From Craterostigma plantagineum (lineage: Eukaryota > Streptophyta > Magnoliopsida > Lamiales > Linderniaceae): a stretch of DNA of 64,000 nucleotides. A program made the position numbers and the translations under genes. Under the pieces are notes generated by a model. It worked only from the letters and a program-made list of their open reading frames with translations. It was not told the DNA's origin and made no database searches. Positions 45,100 through 56,845 of the stretch are shown here, in pieces (the first letter of the stretch is position 1; each line of letters starts with the position of its first letter). Where the stretch lies: NCBI GenBank assembly GCA_027422505.1, contig JAPQWV010000017.1, positions 18,291,501 to 18,355,500 of the forward strand, written 5' to 3'.

Positions 45100-45650
45100 C
45101 TTGACACGTTTTCAATATTATACCTCATTAGGAATTATAACTATATTATTTAGCAAACTTAACTTGATTTTATACATATTAAATATTATACCTCATTAAC
45201 GAATTATAACTATATTATTTAGCAAACTTAACTTGATTCTTATACAAACGTTTCCAATTTGCTATTATACCAACATTAAGGAACTATAACTATATTATTA
45301 AGGATTTATAATTAAAAACTTAAGTTCATTATTATACAATAATTGCTTAATTATACCAATAAGGGCCAATATTATACGACTTGTTTTAGTTGTTTTATTC
45401 GAACTTTACTATACAGCGAAGGACAAATAGTATAACAACAAATGGATATATTATACCAGTTAACAGGTTTATTTTACAAGTTAATGCTCTGATTATACCT
45501 GTAAAGGCCGATATAATACCAATTGTTTTAGTTATTCTACTCGAACTTCACCATACCACGGAAGACACATAGTATACCAATAAATGGAAGTATTATACCA
45601 TCTAACTGATTTATTATACAAATATATGGTTTGATTATACCAATAAAATT
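45100..45650 (+). repeat. Internal TTATACCAA array between the two MULE genes
   Basis: The subterminal motif and its TCGAACTT..TATACC neighbour recur here in the left-end orientation, together with a repeated ATTATACCTCATTA...GGAATTATAACTATATTATT unit at 45116, 45187 and 45262. It separates the Ulp1-like gene from the transposase. Confidence 0.75.
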
Positions 45651-45812
45651 TCCTACACAAGATTTATTGATTTTCCTCACGCAATATTTTATTATAATTT
45701 CCCGCCCAATTCATCTTTATCCCGCTCAACAATTGTCCGTAATTATGTTTTACAGTCAAATCCCAGTTGACCTTGCTTCCAATCCCCATTTTATCTGCAA
45801 CTACAACCGAAA

Positions 45813-47894
45813 ATGAATATTGATGAGCACCATTTATGTCTTTGTACGTTCAACAATGACGACTATATTTTTGATGTCCCTCAAGATTCGACACTAGGGG
45901 ATCTACAACAGCTGCTCTACACTAGATGGCCCATGTCACAGAATAACCCATCAAACCTCAGATACGAGATGGCGTTTCATTGCCTAAGATTAGTTTACTT
46001 AATGACGAAGATTTCGCCAACATGTTTGTCATCCATCAAAAATAGGAAAGCAGATGATACATTAATTTGTCGAAATAGATGCAGGTGCTAGCTCGAGAAG
46101 AACCCCTGGACACGTTGCGCTACAGGACGAGGTCCCAGAAGAGTTAGATGGCGAACCGGGGAATGGAAACTGGACAAGCTGCATAACTGGTGTTGGGCAG
46201 CTGTTTGTCGATGCAGTCCAATTCCGAAGTAACCTGAAAAGATATTCCATTTCTTGGGGTAAGGATTTCAAGTATGTGAAGAATGAATAAAGGAAAGTAG
46301 TTGTAAAATGCAGGGTGAATAGCTGTAAGTGGCGAGTATGTTCTTCATACAGAAAGACTGACAACACGTTTGCAATACGTAATTGTAATCTTGAACACAA
46401 TTGCGGCAGTTCAAACTTGTTGTCCAGAGACCATCCGAAAACTGACAGGTATTGGGTGGCTGAGTTAGTGAAACAGAAATTGCAAAGTGATCCACTTTAT
46501 AAACCTTGCAATCTGAAAGATGACATCCGTGAAGAATACGGAGTTGAGATTCCGTATCGAAGAGCATGGGAAGGTCGAGAGAAAGCCATTCAACAAATCC
46601 ATGGTGGTGATTGTGGGTCGTATGAGAAACTCGGTTGGTATGGTCGTAAAGTGATTGAAACGAATCCAGGTAGCTTTGCTTGTTGTGAGATATTCGCAGA
46701 GTCGAGAAAATTCCATAGATTATTCCTAAGTTTTGCGGCTTGCGCTGTTGGATTTCTTAGAGGATGTAGACCAATAGTGTTCTTAGATGGGTCGCACATC
46801 AAAAGTAAATGCAAGGGTACATTGCTTAGTGCTATATCGAAGGACGTAAACGACGGGTTGTTCACCATAGCATATGCAGTTGTTGATAATGAGAGCGATG
46901 ACAATTGGGAATGGTTTTGCAGAAAACTATGCGAGGTTTTTAGATATCATGGGAACAAAGACGGCACACGGTTTACATTTTCTCAGACCGATAATGGTCT
47001 CTTAAACGGTGTGCCGCTCGTTTTCCCTGAATGTAATCATGCTTACTGTCTGCGGCACATAATCGACAATTTTAAGACGGATGTCGTGATTAAGCACTCG
47101 CATAAAGAAACAGAGAAGTGGAAGTCAGTGTTCAAAGCAGCTGCGTATGCCCTGACGCGATAAGGTGTTACACAAATGTCAATAAAATTTTGGAGAAATT
47201 CAAGGAGCACAGCGCCATATTCATTCATAACTCCAAACCCGATCATTGGGCTAACTCACTCTTCCCAGGCATGCGTTGGGGTGTTATGAACAATAATGTT
47301 GTTGAGTCGTGGAATCATTGTGTAAAATCGGCCAGATTCTTGCCCATGCTCGGGTTGGTGGATAAAATCCGCAGAAAGATTATGGTGACGATGAGCACAA
47401 GAAGGGAGGAGGCAGTTAAAATGACTGGAGCGATATGTGTGAATCAGAAGAAGCTCAGTAAGAAGATGAACGGGTAGCGGAGGTTACGTGTTGAGCAGTC
47501 ATGCGGACGCATCTTCGAAGTGGCTGATGAAGGAAGTACATATGCTGTGGACTTGAGCGGAGGGACATGCTCTTGCAGATGGTACCAAATTGAGGGTATT
47601 CCTTGTAAGCATGCTGTGCATGCATCAACACGTTACAACTATCGCCCTACGAGTTTTGCGATGCATTATACGGTGTTGAAAAATATAAAAAGGCATGCAT
47701 GCATGTCTTGTATCCAAATCCTACGCACGAAATGGATTCCAGTAAGTGAGACTATCAATGCCCCGGATGTTCGTCGTCCGCCGGGTCGTAGTAGGACAAT
47801 CAGAATTCCATCACAGGTTGATGTTAGGGCAGTAAAGTGTGGGCGATGTTCGAGGCTGGGACACAATCGTAGATCCTGCAAAGAGCCCACGTGA
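45813..47894 (+). pseudogene. MuDR-type MULE transposase, decayed
   Basis: The likely start at 45813 gives an N-terminal frame that breaks near 45960. From about 46130 the MuDR N-domain can be read (with TAA at 46288-46290), then the long frame 46315-47163, a one-base shift near 47150, the frame to 47477 (TAG), and a third part to 47894 in the same frame. The DDE residues are all present: Asp in FLDGSH (46786), Asp in SQTDNG (46993) and Glu in VVESWNH (47304). The CxxH motif CNHAYCLRH follows the second Asp. A SWIM zinc finger (CSC...CKH, about 47568-47615) and a zinc knuckle CX2CX4HX4C (CGRCSRLGHNRRSC) close the protein. The start region and three breaks make it inactive. Confidence 0.88.
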
Positions 47895-47989
47895 AGGTAA
47901 ACGTAGGCCTCCCACAAATACAACACACGTGTGGGTATATTTTGCTGATTGTTTTGCTGATTGTTTTGGATCTTCTGCACGTATCTTCT

Positions 47990-48350
47990 GCACATTATTT
48001 GGTATAATGTGTGCATCTGTTAGTATAATCGAATCGTCTAGTGCTAAATTTATGGCAAATTTTAATTGGTGCTATAATAAACATCTCAGTTGGTACAATT
48101 CTGCTGCTAAAATATTGGTACGAGTCTGGAAATATTTGGTACATTAAGCTCATTGTTGGTATCAACCTGTAAAAAAGTCTACAAAATGTTTGGGTATAAT
48201 GTGCGCAACTGTTAGTATAATCAAATCATTTATGGGCAAATTAGAACCGGTGGTATAATAAACATGTCGGATGGTATAATTGGGTTGCTGAAATATTGGT
48301 ACGATACTCGAAATAGTTGGTACAATTAAGCTCTTTGTTTGTATAAAATT
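47990..48350 (+). repeat. MULE right subterminal array, part 1
   Basis: TTGGTATAAT / TTGGTACAATT words, now in the inverse orientation of the left array, start right after the transposase and stop at the solo LTR. Confidence 0.75.
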
Positions 48351-48360
48351 ATAAACTAAT

Positions 48361-50075
48361 TGATAAATGGAATTTATATCGTATTTTATACCCCGTAAAA
48401 GCATAATATCGGTTGTTATTTATTTGAATTTTCCTCGAATATCATATATGTTTATATTTGATTTTTGACAGATATTGGGAAAAAGAACTACAACCGGGAA
48501 TATTTGGGCTTGAATTAATTTGAGGAACCGTCAAAATCCAGCCCATTGGTTCCAAGCCCATTTAAAACCTTTAGGCCCAAGACCATCTCAACCCATTTAC
48601 ATTTTTAAGCCCAAGTGACCGAGGAAGATAATGCCCAATGAAGGAATTATTGCATACATACAACACACGTACGAATCAAGGGGAGAAAAAATCATGGAGC
48701 GCAGCCATAGTTTCCAACACCCGACACGGCGCACACAATGAAAACAAAGGCTCACTGCTCAAGGAAGAAAATCAAATACAATCTTATGCCGTTCTTGAGC
48801 AGCAAAAATAAAGATTTTTATTTCCCCCAACTATCTGTAAATAAGGGATCAACGTGAAGAGCAAAAACTTGGTGGTGTAAAGAAAGCTGTGGTTGATCGG
48901 CGACGGCAGTGCAACAGGGCTGATTCGTGGACTGTGAAGCGAAGGCGAGGAAGTGCGACTGCTTGAGCTGTGAGCGGGTACGTGTGAGCAACAACTACGA
49001 GCCAGGTGCACGGGGACTGACGAAGGGCTAATCTGAGCTGGGTGCACGGGCCGGGACTGCAACTGAGACTGACAGACGAAGGTAGCAAGCTGACTCGTGG
49101 GTTGCTGTGGCTGTGACGGGTTGCCGGCGTCGGAAGAGCAGCGAACGGGCAGTGAAAAAAAGGGCAAGGAAAGGAAAAGCTAAGACGGCCACCACCTGTT
49201 CAGAAAAACTCCTCAACGAAGGATTAACCGCGTAGCCGAAATTCAGGGAAGAAACATGTTTTCGCTTTGTTATTTACGATCCTCGTTGGGTTAATGTTTT
49301 ATATGAGTGGCTAAATTCCGTAGTATTTGAGATTAGATGAGCCCTAGCGAGATCATACGTATGTTGAACGTATTATTGATAAGCTTTTTATTATGACCCG
49401 GTTACGATATATGCTATTGTTTTGATTATGTCTATGAGGTCGAAATAATTGTTGGAAATCGAACGCTACGCTCGAGAGGGGGGCGACGATTAGACCACTC
49501 GTAAACGAGCGGAATAAACTCATCGCTAGAGATAAACTACCCCGCCGGATTAGAGTCAAATCTAGTAGCGAGATTCATCGTTATTTATTGCGATCTGCGA
49601 TTAAGTAAGTTAGGGAAGCTTGCCCAGCTATTTAAGACGTAGATTAGTTGTTACGAGTCGAAGCGAGTAAGCGCAGTTTCGCCCAATCGTAGAAACCCGT
49701 ATACATACCATAGGAATCCCCACGGTCTAATAGTTAGCTAAAATTTATAGCTTGTTAGTCGTTCGATCGAGTTAGGGGATTCGAAGTCTCAAATACGTTT
49801 GCTTTCATAAAGTCGTCACAACTCCGTTATCGCTATATTATCAAATTGTTATTTTTGTGTTTATCATTTGTTTAGTTTATCGTTATTTATATTTGTATCA
49901 AACCAAAAATATCCACTAGGATATTTAAACTACGGTTTTCTAAGTAGATAGTTCCTTTGGTTCGATACTCGAATATTTACCGCTTATGTACTACTATCGA
50001 TAGGTACACTTGCCTATTGAGCGTAGAATAGTTTGTAATATTCGTTTTATTTTTATTGCTCGATCCACTCGATCA
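48361..50075 (+). mobile_element. Solo LTR (Athila-like), 1715 bp
   Basis: It starts TGATAAATGG and ends CACTCGATCA (TG...CA). A perfect 5-bp target duplication CTAAT flanks it (48356-48360 and 50076-50080). The opening TTTTATACCCCGTAAAAGC matches the start of the Athila-type LTRs at 7490 and 29360, and GGTACACTTGCCTATTGAGC near the end is typical of that clade. No internal domain remains, as expected from LTR-LTR recombination. Minus-strand frames at 48784-49216 have no recognisable domain. Confidence 0.9.
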
Positions 50076-50084
50076 CTAATCATT

Positions 50085-51090
50085 CAATATTTCTTGGTAT
50101 AATTTGCGAAACTGTTAGTATAATCGGATCGTTTACTGGTATATTTATGGGCACATTGAATTGGTGGTATAATAAACATGTCAGTTGGTATAATTCGATC
50201 ACTGAAATGTTGGTACGGTACTCGAAATAGTTGGTGCAATTAAGATCTTTGTTGGTGTAATGAACAATTTTTTAGGTATAATTGTTTGAGAATTTTTGTT
50301 GGCGAAATTTCGGGTTTTGATGGTATAATTTTCGTCTTTGCGGGTATAACGTGGAAAGATCAGTTCGCATAATAAATTTTTATATATATGATTTCTTAGT
50401 ATAATTTTAAGAGCTACTGGTATAATACTCTTAAATTTAACTGGTATAATTATGTCCGCTTTTGGTATAATAAATATGTCTACTAGTTGAATCATGTATT
50501 TCTCTAGTGGTACGATAACATCTTTTGTTGGTATAATAATCGCGTCTGACGGTACAATAATATGAAAATTTAACTAGGTAAAATAATGTCCGCTTTTGGT
50601 ATAATAAATATGTCTACTAGTAGAATCATGTATATCTTTACTCGTATTATAACATCATTGGTTGGTATCATAATAGCTTCTGATGGTACAATAATATGAA
50701 AAATTAGCTAATAATGTCCGTTGTTGGTATACTAATTATGTCTACTTGTAGAATCATGTATTTCTTTAGTGGTATGATAACATTTTTTGGTATAATAATT
50801 GCGTCTGATGGTACAATAGTATGAAAATTTAACTAAGTATAATAATGTCCGCCGTTGGTATAATAAATATCTCTACTAGTAGAATCATGTATTTCTTTAC
50901 TGGTATGATAACATATTTTGTTGGTATAATAATCGCATCTGATGGTACAATAATAGGAAATTTTAACTAGGTATAATAATGTCCGTTGTTTGTATAATAA
51001 ATATGTTTACTAGTAGAATCATGTATTTCTTATGTGGTATGATAACAGCTTTGCTTGGTATAATAATCGCGTCTGATCGTACAACAATAT
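50085..51090 (+). repeat. MULE right subterminal array, part 2
   Basis: Dense TTGGTATAATAA words, with a higher-order unit of about 120 bp (TATTTCTTTAGTGGTATGAT, then GTTGGTATAATAATCGCGTC, then TGATGGTACAATAATATGAA) repeated about six times. It mirrors the left array and leads into the right terminal repeat. Confidence 0.85.
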
Positions 51091-51105
51091 GAAAATTGTT
51101 TTTTC

Positions 51106-51254
51106 AACTTTAAAGAAATGTTATTTTCGTCATTTCAAGGTTTGGGGTATTAAATAGGAAACTTTTCACAGATGGGTACTGATCAGGAATAAATAACTTA
51201 AGGGGTATTTAAGAGGAAGTTTAATCTTCAAAGGCACTGATAAGGAATTTACCC
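51106..51254 (-). repeat. MULE right terminal inverted repeat
   Basis: Reverse complement of the left terminus; it ends AAGGAATTTACCC, the better-preserved outer edge. Confidence 0.85.
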
Positions 51255-52540
51255 AACCGAAAGAGCCTATTATATGTGAAGACAAGTACTTTATTTCATG
51301 GTAATTATAAGGCTTAGATAGGTATGGCATCTATTATAACCTGTCGCGCACTTGATATTAATTTTCTTCTAACAGTTAATTTCAGTGTATAGTTCGTCAT
51401 CTCCATACTTTACGCAAAATTTCATTCAACATATGAATATTAATTGTTTCTTATTCTTTGAGCAAACTCTAGAAGGGGATTAGCGTACACAAGGAAAGAG
51501 AGAGAGAGGGAGAACGAGTACACGAGAGGCGATATACAAAAATATTTATTTTTTTATTTTGAAGTCGATGCATGTCTCAATGAAGTGTGCGTAGGGGTAA
51601 GGGTTTCAAAAGTCTTGTGTAGTTTTGTTTAGACTCAAGGGAGTGAAAAATCTAGAGCATCAGCGGTGCGCTTGAAGCCATCGAGTCTTCGCTTCGTGTC
51701 CTTTGTTTTTGCATGTGTTCTAAAACATCACGAAAAAGATACGTTGAAAGGCGACCTTTTCGGCGACGCCCCTCCAACACTCAATGTCAGATAATCATTA
51801 CAGTTGATATTAACACGTGTAAGGGTGTTCGAAAATAGCATTTAGTCATTAGAGAGAGGGTCGTATGAGTAATCGAAAGCGCTGTGAGAGATGAAAACAA
51901 CTCATCGTATACGTAGTAGGTATAGTGTGTAGGGTTGATCTTCCCTTCCCGCTTGCGGAGGTAGCTTCTTCGACCAGTCATCAATGCGTCTCCACATGTA
52001 ATCACGAATGTTTGTGAATATCTCCGACCAGTCATCAATACTAGATGAGGATTGGAAAATTTTCATGTGTTTTGTAGATTGTCCCTTTAATCAAATGTGA
52101 TATCTTTATATATTTTTTAGAACACATATTGGATTAATTTGATTCTATTTTTTTATTATTGATGAGATTCTAAGTTGAGCTTTTTCCGAATTAAAGCCGA
52201 TATATATTATATATACACAAAAATGACAAGTGGCGAAGCAATTATTGGTCTAATTATTAATGTTCACTATGTATTTACTTTTCTTACCTTAAATGTCGCC
52301 TTAAGCCATACTTTTGTGTGCCTTTTTGTGTGCTTTGTACTCTCTCTCTTCTCTCTTGTAATTCCCTTCTCTCTCTCTCTCATAAAATTCGAAGAAATAA
52401 AAGTTTGAATTTGCCAACCAACAACTTCAATTAAGTTTTAAATTTTTGTTTTTATAATTTATTTTGTATGTTTTTAGCCTTAGTGGGAGGCTAAATTCCA
52501 TCGTTAAAACTACAACAAAATGCCTTAATACTTAAATCAT
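51255..52540. other. Intergenic DNA between MULE and viral copy
   Basis: No gene recognised. The 16-bp string TCGACCAGTCATCAAT (one mismatch) occurs at about 51970 and 52022, and a CT-rich tract lies at 52335-52381. AGAGCATCAGCGG at 51655 could be a MITE end. Confidence 0.45.
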
Positions 52541-52981
52541 GGTTTTATATCATTATACATATAATTTATATAATATATATAATATTTTCTTTTCATAAAA
52601 ATATTTTAAAAATGGATTCAAAGAATTAAATTTTGGATAAAGGTAGTGATAAAATTTGATTAAGATTAATTGTGTGTCGGCTCTTGGCGTTGCCCGTGTT
52701 GCCGAAGGAAGGCGTTTGAGGGCGTTGGCTGTTATCGATTGAATTATTCTCATGAAAAATATTATTATGTAAAGGTCCTTGAAACGATTTAATTCAACCA
52801 ATCTCCAAAAAAAAAATTATTTTGTTTTGCTTTTGATTGTTGGTATATCGGCTGGAATACCTTGCGTAACCGTTACGGGATCAGACTGTTTACAGTTTGA
52901 TAACTGGTTCAATAGGTTTAACAACGACTCGTACCGTTAATCATGATTGTTGTGAAGTTTCAAATAAAGATCCTCTCTGAA

Positions 52982-52998
52982 TGGTATCAGAGCCATGG
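52982..52998 (+). other. Primer-binding site of the viral copy
   Basis: TGGTATCAGAGCCATGG, complementary to initiator tRNA(Met). In this family it marks the start of minus-strand DNA synthesis and genome position 1. AAATAAAG lies 20 bp upstream. Confidence 0.8.
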
Positions 52999-53040
52999 TG
53001 GGAGTACTAAGAAGTTAAGGTGTAGTTTAACGTCTTATTC

Positions 53041-53890
53041 ATATGAATTTGATGCGACGTAAAGCAACTGTTAAAAATAGTATTGAAGAGGATTATGATA
53101 TTCCTCAAGATTTAGGTAAATAAATCTATCAATTAGGAACCTTCGAATTGAAATATGTAGTCAAACTACCGAAGAAACTATCTCTTGAAACAATGAAGAG
53201 ATTGTTATTAGGCTTATAAGTAATAAAGACTTAGAAAAATATAGAATAATCCATAAGTTTATTCATATTAGGTTAGTTTAGGTAGCTTTTAAACGTTTGA
53301 CTTTAGAAGGTTTGCCCGAGAGCTTTATAGCAGCTCTTAGAGATGGTAGAAATCTAGACTGAAATCAATCCATTATGGGAATAATTCATTCTAGTCTTGC
53401 TCATGGCCCAATGTATACCAAAATCTCCAATTATGGTTGACTTTGACATTAAATTCTACACTCACGGATACAATTACGCACCAGGATCGGAAGTAATGTC
53501 TCTGTTATATGATTTATTATAAGCCTTTATTTACGCTCAATCCACAGTGTAAAATTGTGGATAAACCCACAAACGAAACTATTCTTATAGAAACCAATTT
53601 TAGTATATCTAATATTACAACCCGAAGATCTGTCGATGTCAAAATTTCTTGGTCTAGAATCTCTAGATCAACCCCATCTCATTATGATATATCACCATGT
53701 GATTATATGATAAGATCTCGCTCTAGAGCTTCGACTTCCCAAGTTAGAGAATCGACTTCTAGCGATTACCTTCAAAATAAGGTAGAAGAATTAAGAATTG
53801 ATTCTGACAATATTGTTCAAGGAGTTTTTAAAAATCAAGACGAGGAAATAACCGAGTCTGAAATGGATTTTCGTGTTTACCGGTAAGAAA
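53041..53890 (+). pseudogene. Endogenous caulimovirid movement-protein-like region
   Basis: Fragments in at least two frames resemble the 30K-type movement protein of plant pararetroviruses, including a block with LEGLPESFIAALRDGRN near 53310. At least six stop codons and several frame changes interrupt it; the longest open piece is 53509-53886. In active relatives this protein enlarges plasmodesmata. This copy cannot make it. Confidence 0.65.
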
Positions 53891-54044
53891 GAAAATTCAA
53901 CAAGAATTCTTTCAGCCTAAATGTGAACTTTTCTGAAAATAATTTTTTGAAAATTTCAATAAAGAGGATAAAAATATTATCCAAGAAAAATTCTATAATG
54001 CTTTAGAAAAACAGAATGAAAAATTACCTTTTGTTCCTTAGTTT

Positions 54045-55560
54045 TTGACAAAATGTTTTAAAAATATGATTTATGTTCTTGAAAGAAATTATAAGCTTTC
54101 AATTGGGAAAAATCTTACTTCAGTTTTTCCTCCGCAAAGTAGTTTCCAAATGGAAAAAGAAAATGAATTTATATATTTAAATGCTTTTCAAAAATTATTT
54201 GAAAAAGAAACTGATATGCTTTCTGTTACTATTAATAATATTAATGGTCTTTTAGCAACGAAATTATACTAAGATGTATGTTATTGTTTTAGGAGAACAA
54301 ATTTCTTTATTAAAGAAATGTATTGAAGAAATTTCATCTTCAGTAAAAGATATGGAAAACTTTTTATTAAAAGAGAAAAATATGTTAGGAGCATTTGATA
54401 CTGCGTTTCCCAGTAGTCAACCTCCTCCCAAAGTTACAGATTTTAAATTAGAATCTATTGCTCGTATTGAGAATTACTTGAAGAAAAATTTCAAAATCTT
54501 AAGCTTAATACTTTAAGCGAAATTTGAAAATTAACTTGAAAATACAAATAATTTTCAAAGTATTTCTTCCCAAGAAGTTAATAAGCTTAAGCATACAAAA
54601 TATGCGGATAGGCCAACCCAGAGTAAATATTATTAACCTAGGTCTACTCCTCAATCGAAGAACAAGAATTTATGCTCAATAATTCGTATAGTGGCAGAAG
54701 CATATACTGGAATCTAGACGGTTATACCGAAAGGCAAATCTATAATATGATTCTTAGAATGCTTATGTATAATACGATTTGCAAACAAAATCAAAACAAT
54801 GATAATGTCGTAGCTAAAATGCTAACCGTTGGCTTTACTGGTCAATTAAAAGGATGATGGGATAATTATTTATTAGCATGATAAAGACCAGATCATGGCA
54901 ACCGTTAAGGAGGAAAACAGTCAGCAAGTTGACAATATTGTTTATAGAAAACATCATTGAACATTTTACAGGCCAATGGTCTGACAATTCTGAAAATATC
55001 AAAACTCTTCTCCAAAATCATAGGTGTAAAACTCTTACATATTTTAGATGGTATAAAGATACCTTTCTTAGCCGAGTTATGAAACTCCGTGAGTCAAATA
55101 GTATTCGCTGGAAATCCAAATTTATTGATGGATTACCATCACTCTTCGCAGAAAGAGTGAGAAATAACATTAGGAAAAGAGAATCAAGTATTAATTACAA
55201 CTCCTATACCTACTGTAAACTTATAGGAACCTGTATTTAGGAAGGTTTAGCTTTATGTAATGATATAAAGCTAAATAAACAAGTCAAGAGACATTCTCTT
55301 GATGAAAGAAACTATTAGGCCAATTATGCGTCAATGTGGTTTATACCCTTATACGAGTCAACCTCGTAAAATATAAAACTAAAAAATATTCTTCTAAACA
55401 ATACGAAAGAAGAAAAAATCGAAAAATTAAAAGAAGAGAATAATAATTTTCTAAGATAATAATTACCAACGAAAAATAAATTTCCTCCTGTTATTTGCCG
55501 AAAAAATGGGTAAAATTGGCCATAAAGCAAAAACTTGCTGCACTAAGAATCTGACAGCGA
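54045..55560 (+). pseudogene. Endogenous caulimovirid coat-like region and zinc knuckle
   Basis: Open pieces at 54045-54272 and 54274-54516 are Lys/Glu-rich and coiled-coil-like. 54672-54857 holds a coat-core block (VGFTGQLKG). The next piece, 54878-55240, continues in another frame. A CCHC-like remnant (IGHKAKTC) at about 55518 has lost one Cys and gained a stop. The whole region is broken by frameshifts. Confidence 0.65.
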
Positions 55561-56845
55561 ATCAGAGTACTCTTCGAATGATGAAAACAACATCATTGAA
55601 GATATTTCATCAGACTATGATGAATGTCGTAACTGTCAAATAGGACAGCATTGCTCTAAAGGTTCAGATAAATCAGAATCTGAATCTGAAGATAATAATT
55701 TCAAGATGTTAATCTCCTAGACAATAATCTTTTTGAAATGCTTAAAGAAACTTAAGATTCAAATTTAAAAAATCTGATCATCATACGAATAATTCAGAAA
55801 GAGGAAGAAACTTCTAAAGAAGTTATTCCTAAGCCAGAACCCTATGATATGGCTTTCGCAACAAAAATAAGTATAATGAATCTCCAGTTAGTATTAAAGA
55901 TCTAGCTATAGAGATTTCAATTCTTAAAACAGACATTAAAGAATTAAAATTACATAACAATTGTTTAGAAAGAAGACCTAGGCTTGACAAGGGGAAAGAA
56001 GTTTTAGAAGAATCTTCTAAATCCCTTGACGAATTGCTAGCGTCAGAAAAAGATAATTTTCTGTCTCTTCTAAATCCCTTGACGAATTGCTAGCGTCAGA
56101 AAAAGATAATTTTCTGTCTACACTAGAAATTATTACTTCTCAAAGGTTAGTGAGGATTTCACTCTTATTGATAAGACGTTTAAGAAAAATTTAATCGCGC
56201 TATTGACAATGGAGTAGATTTAAACTGCATCCAAGAGGGTATAATACCTACCCAATAGTTCCATAAGACAACTCACTCTCTTAGCTCTGCAAGCGGAGAA
56301 AAGTATTAACAATAAAATTTCAAAGGCCTATATTTGTAAAATAAGGTCTGTACTCCTACGTCATTCTTGCTACTCAAGAATATTACGAACCAAGTAATTC
56401 TTGGCACTCCGTTCCTTAGGAAACTATTTCCTATCAACAATATTGACGAACCCGAATTTAAAGGAATCTTCGAAAACAAATAAGTATACTTTAAATTCAT
56501 TACCGAACCCATTTCATGAATTCTCAATGAAATTAAGGATTCAGTCGGTATTAAAGCAAAAGAGAATTAAAGAAATTATTTGTAACAAGAAATCAGTATA
56601 CTTACGATTCAGGATAAAATCCAAAATCCTAAGTTACAAGAAAAAATTTAAGTTGTTATATAATCAGTTTACGTTGCAAATATGCAATAATCTTCCAAAT
56701 GCTTTCTGGAACAAAAAGAAACATATAGTTTCTTCATCAGAAGAAATTTTAGTGAGAAAAATATTCCCACTAAAGTTCGTCATTGCCAAATGAATGTTGA
56801 ATTATTACAACTCTGTAAAAAGGAAATAACTTCCCTTTTGGGCTC
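55561..56845 (+). pseudogene. Endogenous caulimovirid protease-side region
   Basis: This is acidic, then Lys-rich, sequence with a duplicated segment of about 59 bp (TCTTCTAAATCCCTTGACGA at 56013 and again at 56072). An aspartic-protease-like tail VILGTPFLRKLFPI is read at about 56396-56440. The polymerase frame then stops at the gypsy insertion at about 56845. Confidence 0.6.

Larger units (their letters stand above)
40785..51254 (+). mobile_element. 10.5 kb MULE with Ulp1-like and MuDR genes (Kaonashi type)
   Basis: Inverted termini of about 140 bp (about 40793-40932 and 51106-51254) share GATTAAACTTCCTCTTAAAT, TTATTTATTCCTGATCAGTA and CCATCTGTGAAAAGTTT. Inside are subterminal arrays, a C48 protease-like gene and a MuDR transposase, both plus strand. 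This gene pair is known from Ulp1-carrying MULEs named Kaonashi. A 9-bp target duplication could not be found, and the left edge is worn. A 1715-bp solo LTR is a later insertion. Both genes are broken, so this copy is not autonomous. Confidence 0.85.

Noticed and set aside
48784..49216. Minus-strand Ser/Pro-rich frames inside the solo LTR
   Set aside because: They lie within a bounded LTR (TG...CA with CTAAT on both sides) and show no domain.
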